A program made the translations under genes and the position numbers. A DNA stretch of 49,910 nt from Isosphaeraceae bacterium (GTDB lineage: Bacteria > Planctomycetota > Planctomycetia > Isosphaerales > Isosphaeraceae): positions 1 to 49,910 of the forward strand of contig JARLIH010000464.1 in the NCBI GenBank assembly GCA_031291845.1. The letters are read 5' to 3'. Under the pieces are notes generated by a model, which saw nothing but the letters and a program-made list of their open reading frames with translations, was not told the DNA's origin and ran no database searches. Positions 1 to 7,215 of this stretch are shown in pieces. Positions within the stretch are counted from its first letter, which is position 1. Every line of letters starts with the position of its first letter.

Positions 1-1067
1 TCTTCGAGCCGATCCTGACGCACCACGATCGCGCGCGGGTCGAACCGTTCTGCTACGCGGAGGTCCCCGCCGCGGACAGCACCACGGCGCGACTCCACGC
101 GCTCGCCGCCGGCTGGCGCTCGACCGTCGGCCTGACCGACGCACAAGTCGCCGAACAGGTGCGTCGGGACCGCATCGACATCCTTGTCGACCTGGCGGGG
201 CACACCTCGGGCCACCGCCTCGGGGTGTTTGCGCGCAAGCCCGCCCCGGTGCAAGTGACGTACCTGGGATATCCCAACACGACGGGGCTGGAAGAAATCG
301 ACTACCTGCTCACGGACGCGGTGGTCGACCCTCCGGGCGAGCCCGAATGGTCGACCGAGGAGCCGTACCGCCTGCCGGGCGTCTTCTGCTGCTACGCCCC
401 GCCCCGCGACGCACCCGCGGTCGGGCCCCCGCCCTCGGCGCACCCTGGCGATGTGGCATTCGGCTCGCTCCACAAGCTCTCGAAGCTGAACGGGGCCGTG
501 CTCGACCTGTGGTGCGACCTGCTCGACGCGATCCCCTCGGCGCGCTTGCTCCTGTTTCGCAACAACCTGAGTGGGACGCGCCGCGATGAAGTGCGCCGGC
601 ACTTTCTGGACCGCGGGATCGCGAGCGACCGCGTGGAGCTGCGTCACGAGGTGGGAGCAGGAGGTTATCTGACGGTCTATCACCACATCGACGTATCACT
701 CGACGTCTTTCCGTGGTGCGGCCACACGACGGCCTGCGAGTCGCTCTGGATGGGCGTGCCGGTGATCACCCTGCTGGGCAACCGCCACGCGGGGCGCATG
801 ACGGCCAGCGTGCTGATGTCGCTCGGGCTCGACGATTGGGTCGCGCGCACGACCGCGGACTACGTGGCGATCGCCCGGCACGCGGCCGAGAGCCCGGAGC
901 GACTGGGACGGCTCCGCGGCGAGCTGCGCGGCCGCATGGAACAGTCACCCCTTTGCGATGGGCGCGGGTGGACGGCCGGGTTGGAAGACGCCTATCGCAC
1001 ACTCTGGCGCCGGTGGTGTGAGGGGGGAGACACATCGAGGTGTGATGAGGTCGAGGGTGACGCATGA
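1..1067 (+). CDS. O-GlcNAc transferase, SPINDLY type, C-terminal part (5' end outside window)
   Basis: The reading frame is open from base 3 at the window edge, so the start lies upstream. The visible ~354 residues match the catalytic part of GT41 (SPINDLY/OGT) enzymes, which move GlcNAc or a related sugar from a nucleotide sugar to Ser/Thr of proteins. Family landmarks in order are: an HHDR segment, cysteine-tyrosine before an acidic stretch, DRIDILVDLAGHTSGHRL, the PAPVQVTYLGYPNTTGL donor-site region, a LHKLSKLN-type segment (usually F-x-K-x-x-K-[IL]) and the late GHTTACESLWMGVPVITL motif. Bacterial members normally carry N-terminal TPRs, presumably off-window. The stop codon overlaps the next gene (ATGA), so the two are probably co-translated. 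Family assignment is secure; the acceptor protein is unknown. Confidence 0.93.
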   Translation, partial: FEPILTHHDRARVEPFCYAEVPAADSTTARLHALAAGWRSTVGLTDAQVAEQVRRDRIDILVDLAGHTSGHRLGVFARKPAPVQVTYLGYPNTTGLEEIDYLLTDAVVDPPGEPEWSTEEPYRLPGVFCCYAPPRDAPAVGPPPSAHPGDVAFGSLHKLSKLNGAVLDLWCDLLDAIPSARLLLFRNNLSGTRRDEVRRHFLDRGIASDRVELRHEVGAGGYLTVYHHIDVSLDVFPWCGHTTACESLWMGVPVITLLGNRHAGRMTASVLMSLGLDDWVARTTADYVAIARHAAESPERLGRLRGELRGRMEQSPLCDGRGWTAGLEDAYRTLWRRWCEGGDTSRCDEVEGDA

Positions 1068-1819
1068 GTCCCGCCGGCGAATGCCCTGCGTGCGGCACGC
1101 CCCAGCCTGTCGTGCGAAAACCGTCGAACTGGCGCCAGGCTCTTTGGGGAGGTTGGACTTGCCCCAACTGTGGCAGCGAAATGGATCGCTGGGGGCGCAA
1201 CCTCGGGGTCCCGGTCAGACGGCGACGGACCTGGACGCGGAACGACGCGACGGCCGCGAGCAACCCAGGCGGCCTGACGCTCTGCCACGAGAAGCTCCGG
1301 GCGCTGCGGCCCGACCTCTATCGCCCCCTGCAACGGCTGCGCGAAATGGTCGGGCTCTCGTTCCCTCAGCGCACCTATCTCGAGGAGCAGCTCCAGCACG
1401 GCGACAGCCGCGCTGCGGTGGTGGTTTCGGTCATTCCTCTCCTGGTCGCCGCCTACACCGACGAGATGGACTGCGTGGCGATCCTCGAGTTTCCCGACGA
1501 GCTCGTCGCCGAGTACAACCTCCGCGAAGGCACGCGGCTACTCACGGTCAACAGCTACGGCGACGGCCCGGAGTGGCACGAGGACCTGGTGCCCGGCCCG
1601 AACAACACCGAGCGCTTCACCGAGCTCAACCCCTTGATCGCCGACTTTGTCTCCGACGACGCCGAGCGTCTCGCGAGCCGCAAACAGGAAATCTTGGCCG
1701 ACGAGTGGCAACGCGCCTACCGCATGGGCCGGTCGTACCTGAAACACCGGCCCGGTGTCGCGCGCGACGGCCGGCCGGTGTTCTGCGGGGAGCCGGCGGA
1801 GGTGCTGCGCAAACAATAG
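1064..1819 (+). CDS. Zinc-ribbon protein of unknown function, 251 aa
   Basis: The ATG at 1064 overlaps the transferase stop in an ATGA junction, which supports this start and translational coupling. The N-terminus holds two CxxC pairs (CPAC near residue 8 and CPNC near 34), a likely zinc ribbon. The remaining ~200 residues are acidic and globular, without membrane segments. They contain an aliphatic stretch around VVVSVIPLLVAAYTDEMD and an acidic central region ending in a long Arg/Glu-rich helix. I do not recognise the C-terminal domain. The coupling suggests a role linked to the O-glycosylation gene, for example accessory or substrate, but that is inference only. Confidence 0.8.
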   Translation: MSPAGECPACGTPQPVVRKPSNWRQALWGGWTCPNCGSEMDRWGRNLGVPVRRRRTWTRNDATAASNPGGLTLCHEKLRALRPDLYRPLQRLREMVGLSFPQRTYLEEQLQHGDSRAAVVVSVIPLLVAAYTDEMDCVAILEFPDELVAEYNLREGTRLLTVNSYGDGPEWHEDLVPGPNNTERFTELNPLIADFVSDDAERLASRKQEILADEWQRAYRMGRSYLKHRPGVARDGRPVFCGEPAEVLRKQ

Positions 1820-1980
1820 GGGAAGGTGCTGCTGTGTCGCCAAGCGCATTCCGTCGTATCAGCCCAGCGCGCGCCACGAGGAAGGACCTCGGCTCGCACG
1901 AAAGTTGCAGCCACAGCGCGGGGGGTGGTGCGAGCCTGGGGCATTCCGCGCGGATCGGTGCCGTGTCGCTGTGCGACTGC

Positions 1981-4017
1981 TCATTGGCTTTTCTGCTTGG
2001 GCTTCGAGCGTAGCAACAGCGACCACTGCAAGATGTAGTCGGCGTCATCGGGGTTTTCGACGACTTTGACGGGCGTAGCGTGCTCTAGCGCTTGACGCAC
2101 CGCGTCGCTCAAGCGTCTCGTCTCTTGCGGAGTGAGGTTTCCGGAACTGAGAGTCGGGACGTACACAGTTCGCGGACCGGGAGTGTCCCGTGCGGCTACG
2201 CCCGGCATCTCCGCCACCCGAGTCACGATCTCCTGGTTGTTTCGGGATCGGAGAGTCGGGCCGTCAAGCTTTTGTGAACCCGCAGTGTCTCGTGCGGCCG
2301 CGCCCGGTGTCTCCGCCCGTGGTCCCTCGGGCGTCGGTGCCGCTCCCGGACGGTGCCCCTGTTCAAACTTGTCGCCATCCCTCACGAGGCGAAGTTGGCG
2401 CAGCCGGTCGGCTATCTCGTCGTGTACGTCGGCTGTGTGGCGAATGACGAGACTGATGCTCAGGAAGAATGGCGTCATCGAACCAGTGGGTTCCTGGCCG
2501 ATCGAGGCAACGCTACTCGCCTCGCGGCGATTGGGATTATAGACGCGCCAGGTTCCGGGCGCAACGGATGACGTGAGCAGATCGATAAGTGGCCCCATGT
2601 CGACCGCGGGCCGAGAGATCGTTTGGTTCCGGACGCCTAACGCGGGAGGATCGGGAAGGAGGTCGACCTCGGAGTCGGTCGCAGGACAGGGAAGAAGGTC
2701 GCCCACGTAGTAGGTCACAGTCTGCATCTCGCCGACGCGGGGTCCAGTGATGAGAACGATGCCATCGTGCACGACGAAGCGGCACTTCAGTGGGCGCAGC
2801 ATCAACTTGATCGCGGTCCTCAACTTGAGATTTGAGGCTACAAGGTTGATGCGTGTCTCAGCGGCTAAACCTAGCTCGGCCAGGGCCTTCCGATCGAGCA
2901 TGATGCTCAAGCCTGTTCGCTCGCTCAGAATCTCAACCGCATCTTTCAGCGTCGTATTCTCGAAGGTGACACTGATTTTTTCGTTGAGCTTCTGCTCAAT
3001 GGTGAGTCTCGACAGATCGTCCCCGCGCGTGCTCTCGGGCATGAGGTGATCGGTTTGAAGTCCTCTGGCAGGTGGGGCCTCTCGGATGCTCGAGTCGACC
3101 ACTGCGCGATGCACTGGCGTTTCCCCGCTGCGTGCGCTTTGCTGCGCCACAACTGCGGCGCCCGCTCCGCCGAACCCGACGGCAAACATTAACGCCGCCG
3201 CCAACCGCAACCTGGTCCAAGCCATCATCCCCACCGCTCCTTCCGTGAGGGCCGCAACCGCCGCCGAGACCGTCCCGGCCAGCGCGACATCTTCCGTCCC
3301 GATCTTCAAGGCGCCACGCACTGTGACCTCGGCCAGGCCGCACGGCACGGCGGCCGTCGCCGTTTCCGCTGCAAGCACCGCCGTGAAAGTTCCTGCCATC
3401 GGAATGAAGCCTCGCCGCGTGAGCCGAGCGCGCAGCGTCTCCCGCGCCGTGGCGAGCCGGCTCTTGATCGTACCGACGGGACAGGCGAGTACCTGGGCGG
3501 CCTCATCGTAGGTACGGCCTTCCAGGTAGCACAGCACAAACGCGGCCCGGTAACGATCCGGCATCCGGCCGATTTCGTCGTGCAACACCGAGCCCAATTC
3601 GTCCGAGCCGCGTTGACCCTCGACGGCAACGGTCATCCTCTCCGCCGCCTTCCGCTCGAGGACCTGTCGCCGACTCTCCGCCAGGCGGGCCGCGCCGGCG
3701 ACGCGGAGGGCAACCCCGTGAAGCCAGCTCGCGACAGACTCCCGGCTGCGGACCGAATCGGCACGACGCACAAGCACCAGGAACACCGCCTGGAACGCGT
3801 CCTCGGCGTCGTGCGCGTCGCTCAGGATCCGACGGCAGACGCGTAGGACCATTGGCCCATGCCGCTCGACGAGCGCGCTAAACGCCAGTTCGGCAGCCTC
3901 GCCGCTCCGGCCGGCGAACCGTTCGAGGAGCTGACCGTCGGTCAAGCCAGCGAACGTGCCCTGGTTATAGAGAACGCGAACATGGCGGAGGAACGTTCGA
4001 TTCGAGGAACGCGTCAC
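1981..4017 (-). CDS. ECF sigma factor fused to a transmembrane segment and STN-like domain, 678 aa
   Basis: The start is a GTG at 4017 with an AGGGAGGG Shine-Dalgarno about 9 nt upstream; the frame stays open further upstream but there it lies antisense to the next gene. Residues ~40-112 are sigma region 2 (AFSALVERHGPMVLRVCRRIL, DAEDAFQAVFLVL) and ~145-200 region 4 (RMPDRYRAAFVLCYLEGRTY, GTIKSRLATARETLRARL). A single hydrophobic helix spans ~269-290. Residues ~341-425 look like an STN/secretin N-terminal fold (ISVTFENTTLKDAVEILSER, FVVHDGIVLITG). A Pro/Ala-rich tail with a 34-residue repeat follows, then a basic C-terminus. Long-tailed ECF factors are typical of planctomycetes. I infer a membrane-tethered sigma factor that senses an extracytoplasmic signal through its own tail; no separate anti-sigma gene is adjacent. 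Confidence 0.88.
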   Translation of the reverse strand: MTRSSNRTFLRHVRVLYNQGTFAGLTDGQLLERFAGRSGEAAELAFSALVERHGPMVLRVCRRILSDAHDAEDAFQAVFLVLVRRADSVRSRESVASWLHGVALRVAGAARLAESRRQVLERKAAERMTVAVEGQRGSDELGSVLHDEIGRMPDRYRAAFVLCYLEGRTYDEAAQVLACPVGTIKSRLATARETLRARLTRRGFIPMAGTFTAVLAAETATAAVPCGLAEVTVRGALKIGTEDVALAGTVSAAVAALTEGAVGMMAWTRLRLAAALMFAVGFGGAGAAVVAQQSARSGETPVHRAVVDSSIREAPPARGLQTDHLMPESTRGDDLSRLTIEQKLNEKISVTFENTTLKDAVEILSERTGLSIMLDRKALAELGLAAETRINLVASNLKLRTAIKLMLRPLKCRFVVHDGIVLITGPRVGEMQTVTYYVGDLLPCPATDSEVDLLPDPPALGVRNQTISRPAVDMGPLIDLLTSSVAPGTWRVYNPNRREASSVASIGQEPTGSMTPFFLSISLVIRHTADVHDEIADRLRQLRLVRDGDKFEQGHRPGAAPTPEGPRAETPGAAARDTAGSQKLDGPTLRSRNNQEIVTRVAEMPGVAARDTPGPRTVYVPTLSSGNLTPQETRRLSDAVRQALEHATPVKVVENPDDADYILQWSLLLRSKPKQKSQ
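2134..2337 (-). repeat. Tandem duplication of ~102 bp inside the sigma-fusion tail
   Basis: Two adjacent ~102-bp units (about 2134-2235 and 2236-2337) are clearly related at the DNA level. For example GTGTCCCGTGCGGC recurs as GTGTCTCGTGCGGC and GAGAGTCGGGACG as GAGAGTCGGGCCG. They encode PGAAARDTAG and PGVAARDTPG, 34 residues apart, in the disordered tail. The unit is a multiple of three, so the frame is kept. It reads as a fairly recent in-frame slippage or duplication that lengthened the tail. Confidence 0.75.
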
Positions 4018-4046
4018 GGGTTTCACCCTCCCTGGCTTGCCAAATC

Positions 4047-4065
4047 TAACGAGTAGTGTAACGAG
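4047..4065. promoter_or_regulatory. Direct repeat in the divergent promoter region (tentative)
   Basis: TAACGAG occurs at 4047-4053 and again at 4059-4065, centre to centre 12 bp. It lies 30-48 bp upstream of the sigma-fusion start, in the 180-bp gap shared with the divergent PLD gene. A protein-binding site or part of an autoregulated promoter is possible. Nothing beyond the repeat and its position supports this. Confidence 0.25.
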
Positions 4066-4197
4066 AGGGAGCGATTGTTCGGAGTTTTCCGGAAAAAGAC
4101 GGGTTGCGTTCTGGCTCGACTCGGAGAAAAGATCGCGTCTGAGAATGGATATGTCCGCGTCTAGTACGCTCAAGCTCGAAGTGCGAAGGATCGTGCA

Positions 4198-4884
4198 ATG
4201 AATCCCGACGAAATACGCGAACTGCTCATGCAAACGCTGGCGGACCGGCGCCTCTCGCGCAACGAACGGCAGGCGCTTGCGGAACTCTTTCAGGACCTGG
4301 GCGAGGGCGAGGAGCGTCTGAACCTTTGCCGCCAGTCCTTCGCGCTGGCACGGGAGCAGTTGGCCGACCCGGCCGGTCATGAGCTGCTGGGATGGCTCGA
4401 GGAGATCGTGCGGGCTGCCTTGTACCAGCCGCAACGACCACGCCGCGCCGAGGTTGTTGAAGCTCATTTCAGCCCTGGCGATGATTGCCCTCGCCGGATC
4501 GCGCAGCTCTTCGAGCGTGCCAGGGGCACGGCGGACGTCTGCGTGTTCACGATCACCGACAACCGCGTTTCCGACGCGATCCTCGAGGCCCATCGCCGGG
4601 GAATCGCCGTCCGGATCATTACCGACAATGAGAAGGCCGACGACGAAGGGTCGGACATCCCCCGGTTGAAGGGCGCGGGCATTCCGGTGCGGATCGACCG
4701 GAGCGAGTACCACATGCACCACAAATTTGCGATCTTCGACGAGTCGCCGCTCTTGACCGGCAGCTTCAACTGGACGCGCGGGGCCGCGGAATACAACGAG
4801 GAGAACTTCGTCATCACCTCGGACCAACGGCTGATCCGGCTGTTCGCGCAGCGGTTCGAGCGGCTGTGGGACAAGTTGGCATAG
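4198..4884 (+). CDS. Phospholipase D-like (single HKD) nuclease/phosphodiesterase, 228 aa
   Basis: Residues ~85-228 form one PLD domain. The HxKxxxxD motif is H174-K176-D181 (HHKFAIFD), followed by LLTGSFNWTRGAAEYNEEN, which is typical of the Nuc/PLD6 branch. These enzymes carry one HKD motif per chain and act as dimers that cleave phosphodiesters in nucleic acid or cardiolipin. The ~80-residue N-terminal part is helical and I do not recognise it. No signal peptide is visible, so a cytoplasmic site is likely, unlike secreted Nuc. The stop lies 14 bp before the TTG of the next gene, suggesting an operon. Substrate cannot be read from sequence. Confidence 0.88.
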   Translation: MNPDEIRELLMQTLADRRLSRNERQALAELFQDLGEGEERLNLCRQSFALAREQLADPAGHELLGWLEEIVRAALYQPQRPRRAEVVEAHFSPGDDCPRRIAQLFERARGTADVCVFTITDNRVSDAILEAHRRGIAVRIITDNEKADDEGSDIPRLKGAGIPVRIDRSEYHMHHKFAIFDESPLLTGSFNWTRGAAEYNEENFVITSDQRLIRLFAQRFERLWDKLA

Positions 4885-4898
4885 GGGAGGTCCCGGCG

Positions 4899-5888
4899 TT
4901 GCGTATCCTGTCACGTTCCGACGTCCAGCGCGCAATCACCATGGTCCAGGCCATCGAGGCAATGCGCGAGGCCTTCGCGGAGCTCGCCACGGGTGAGGCC
5001 GACGTCCCTGCGCGGACGGCCGTGCCGATCGCGCCTCACGACGCGGTCGCGCTCTTCATGCCGGCGCGTCTCAGCGGAGTACCGGCGCTCGGGGGCAAGA
5101 TCGTTTCCGTACATCCGCGAAACCGCGCGGCGGGCCTGCCGACGATCCACGCGCTCGTCGTTCTGATCGACGACGCGACGGGCCGGCCGATCGCCGTGCT
5201 GGAAGCGGGTTATCTCACGGCGCTGCGCACCGGGGCCGGCGTGGGGCTGGCCACGGATTGCCTGGCCCGTCCCGACGCGCGGGTGCTCGCGTGCTTCGGC
5301 GCAGGGGCGCAGGCGGAGACCCAGATCGAAGCGGTCTGCGCGGTACGCCCGATCGAACGCGTCTGGGTGCAGAGCCGGTCCGAGGAGTCCGCCCGCCGCT
5401 TCGTGGAGCGGATGCGGGGCCGCGCTGGAGTGCCCGAGTCTTTGGAGATCGCCCGCAGCGCCCGGGAAGCGCTGGCCGAGGCGGACGTGGTCTGCACCGC
5501 GACCTCCTCCCGTACACCCGTTCTTGACGGTCGCGACCTCCGGCCGGGGACCCATGTGAACGCGATCGGCGCCTTCACGACCGAAACGCGCGAGGTGGAC
5601 GACGAGACGGTGCGCCGGGCACGAATCGTGGTCGACTCGCGTCCGGCCTGCCTGGCCGAGGCCGGCGATCTAGTCATCCCGTGGAACCGCGGCCTCATCG
5701 GCGGGCCTGAGACCTGGACCGAGCTCGGCGCGATCGTGCTCGGGCGTGCGCCGGGACGGACGTCGGCCGATGAGGTGACGTTCTTCAAGTCGGTCGGGAA
5801 CGCTGCCCAGGACCTGGCCGCGGCAAGTGTCGTCCTGCGTGAGGCGGAGCGGCAGGGGTTGGGTCTGGAAATCTCGCTTCTCATGTAG
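4899..5888 (+). CDS. Ornithine cyclodeaminase/mu-crystallin family protein, 329 aa
   Basis: I place the start at TTG 4899 because AGGGGAGG sits 8 nt upstream and family alignment begins at LRILSRSDV; an upstream in-frame GTG at 4866 would overlap the PLD gene and has no ribosome site. Family marks are K67 in ALGGKIVSVHPRN, the LTALRTGAGVGLATD segment (~106-120), the Rossmann loop FGAGAQAETQ (~133-142) and IGAFTTETREVDDE. Members are NAD(P)-dependent and include ornithine cyclodeaminase, alanine dehydrogenase, ketimine reductases and opine-type synthases. Which reaction this one performs is not decidable here. The gene ends in an 18-nt perfect palindrome and faces egtD only 19 bp away. Confidence 0.9.
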   Translation: MRILSRSDVQRAITMVQAIEAMREAFAELATGEADVPARTAVPIAPHDAVALFMPARLSGVPALGGKIVSVHPRNRAAGLPTIHALVVLIDDATGRPIAVLEAGYLTALRTGAGVGLATDCLARPDARVLACFGAGAQAETQIEAVCAVRPIERVWVQSRSEESARRFVERMRGRAGVPESLEIARSAREALAEADVVCTATSSRTPVLDGRDLRPGTHVNAIGAFTTETREVDDETVRRARIVVDSRPACLAEAGDLVIPWNRGLIGGPETWTELGAIVLGRAPGRTSADEVTFFKSVGNAAQDLAAASVVLREAERQGLGLEISLLM

Positions 5889-5901
5889 GGCCGGCCCTAC
5901 A
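5884..5901. terminator. 18-nt perfect palindrome between convergent genes
   Basis: TGTAGGGCCGGCCCTACA is its own reverse complement and contains the TAG stop of the preceding plus-strand gene. It nearly fills the 19-bp gap to the stop of egtD on the other strand. A bidirectional terminator or mRNA 3'-end stabiliser fits the position; no U-tract follows, so intrinsic termination is unproven. Confidence 0.5.
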
Positions 5902-5907
5902 AGATAC

Positions 5908-6930
5908 TCACATGCGTACTGAAAGCCTCCACCGCTGGAGCCGGAAGAAGCCCCGCGCATCGGTCCACGCCGCTTCCTCTTCGAGCCCCGCCGCCGCGGC
6001 CATGGCACGCAGGCCGTCGGGCGTGTACTTGTGCGAGTTCTCGGTGTGGATCGACTCTCCCTCGGCGAACGTCGCGGTCACCCGCGCTCCGGGAACGGTC
6101 ACGGTCTGGGAGGCAAGGCTGACCAGGTGCATCTCGATGCGCCGTCGCTGCGGGTCATACCGCGCCTGGTGGGCGAACCGGTCCAGGTCGAAGTTCCCGC
6201 CGAGCTCGCGATTGATACGGGCGAGCAGGTTGAGGTTGAACGCCGCGGTCACGCCCTGCGCATCGTCGTAGGCGGCTTCCAGGACGGCCGGATCCTTGTC
6301 CAGGTCGGCGCCGAGGAGGAAGCGATCGGCCGGGTTCAGCGTCCAGGCCAACTGGCGCAAGAGCGAGGAGGCGTCATCGGGCTCGTAGTTGCCCAGGCTC
6401 GAGCCCAGAAAGATCAGGAGTTTGGGCCCCGGTAGCCGTTCGGCAACGCGCTGGAGCTCCGAACGGTAGTCCCCGACGTGCCCCGTCACGCGGAGCGAGG
6501 GGAACGCACGTACGAGTGCGGCCGCCGAGTCCTCGATGAACGTCGGCGAGACGTCGATCGGCACGTAGTGCAAAGTCCCGTAGCGCCTCAGGGCCGCGCC
6601 GATCAAACGGCGGGTCTTCGTAGCGCTGCCGCTCCCCAGCTCGACGAGCGTCGGAGCGGATTCCCAGCCGGCCACGAGCGCGTCGGCGTGGTCCTGCAGG
6701 AGGGCGTCCTCGGTCCTGGTCAAATAGTACTCGGGCAGCTCGCAAATCTGGTCGAACAGGCGGGATCCTTGCTCGTCATAAAAATAGGGCCAGGGAAGCG
6801 TCTTCGGCGTGCCGAGCAAGCCTGACCGGACCGACGCGGCAAACGCAGCGCGGTCCGAATCCGACGCGCCGGCCGGTTGGAGAATCGTGAAACTCTTCCC
6901 ACCGGCGTGCGGAACCGTCCGGAGCGACAT
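5908..6930 (-). CDS. egtD: L-histidine N-alpha-methyltransferase (EgtD)
   Basis: EgtD trimethylates histidine to hercynine with three S-adenosylmethionine, the first step of ergothioneine synthesis. The 340-residue length is normal. Landmarks are PYFYDEQGSRLFDQICELPEYY (~49-69), TRTE, the SAM loop VELGSGSATKTRRL (~96-109), FLGSSLGNYEP, and near the C-terminus the diagnostic ESIHTENSHKYT. The ATG at 6930 has a GAGGTG ribosome site 5-6 nt upstream. No egtB, egtC or egtE lies in the window, so the pathway is either split in the genome or stops at hercynine. Confidence 0.95.
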   Translation of the reverse strand: MSLRTVPHAGGKSFTILQPAGASDSDRAAFAASVRSGLLGTPKTLPWPYFYDEQGSRLFDQICELPEYYLTRTEDALLQDHADALVAGWESAPTLVELGSGSATKTRRLIGAALRRYGTLHYVPIDVSPTFIEDSAAALVRAFPSLRVTGHVGDYRSELQRVAERLPGPKLLIFLGSSLGNYEPDDASSLLRQLAWTLNPADRFLLGADLDKDPAVLEAAYDDAQGVTAAFNLNLLARINRELGGNFDLDRFAHQARYDPQRRRIEMHLVSLASQTVTVPGARVTATFAEGESIHTENSHKYTPDGLRAMAAAAGLEEEAAWTDARGFFRLQRWRLSVRM

Positions 6931-7215
6931 GAAACACCTCGCGCAATTAGGCCGTCATCCCTGACGTCGAACGTCTTCCCACGGAGACCACGCAGATCGA
7001 ACACGTGCGCGCGTCGTCCACGTCCGTTCCGGGTGACACAGCCCCGTATAGCGGGGTGGGACACTCCGGAACCGGAACACGACCTCCAAGGGACCAAACG
7101 CGACCGCGGCGAACTCGGCCCGTTGGAGTGCAATTCTCAGGCCGTACGACGACCCACCAAGGGCAGGCGAGCGCCCTTCACCGTCTCTCGAACCGGCTTC
7201 ACGCTACCAGAACGG

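Noticed and set aside
4018..4935. Upstream extension of the sigma-fusion frame by 306 codons
   Set aside because: It runs antisense to the PLD gene and through the intergenic region, while GTG 4017 has a strong ribosome site and starts the conserved sigma sequence.
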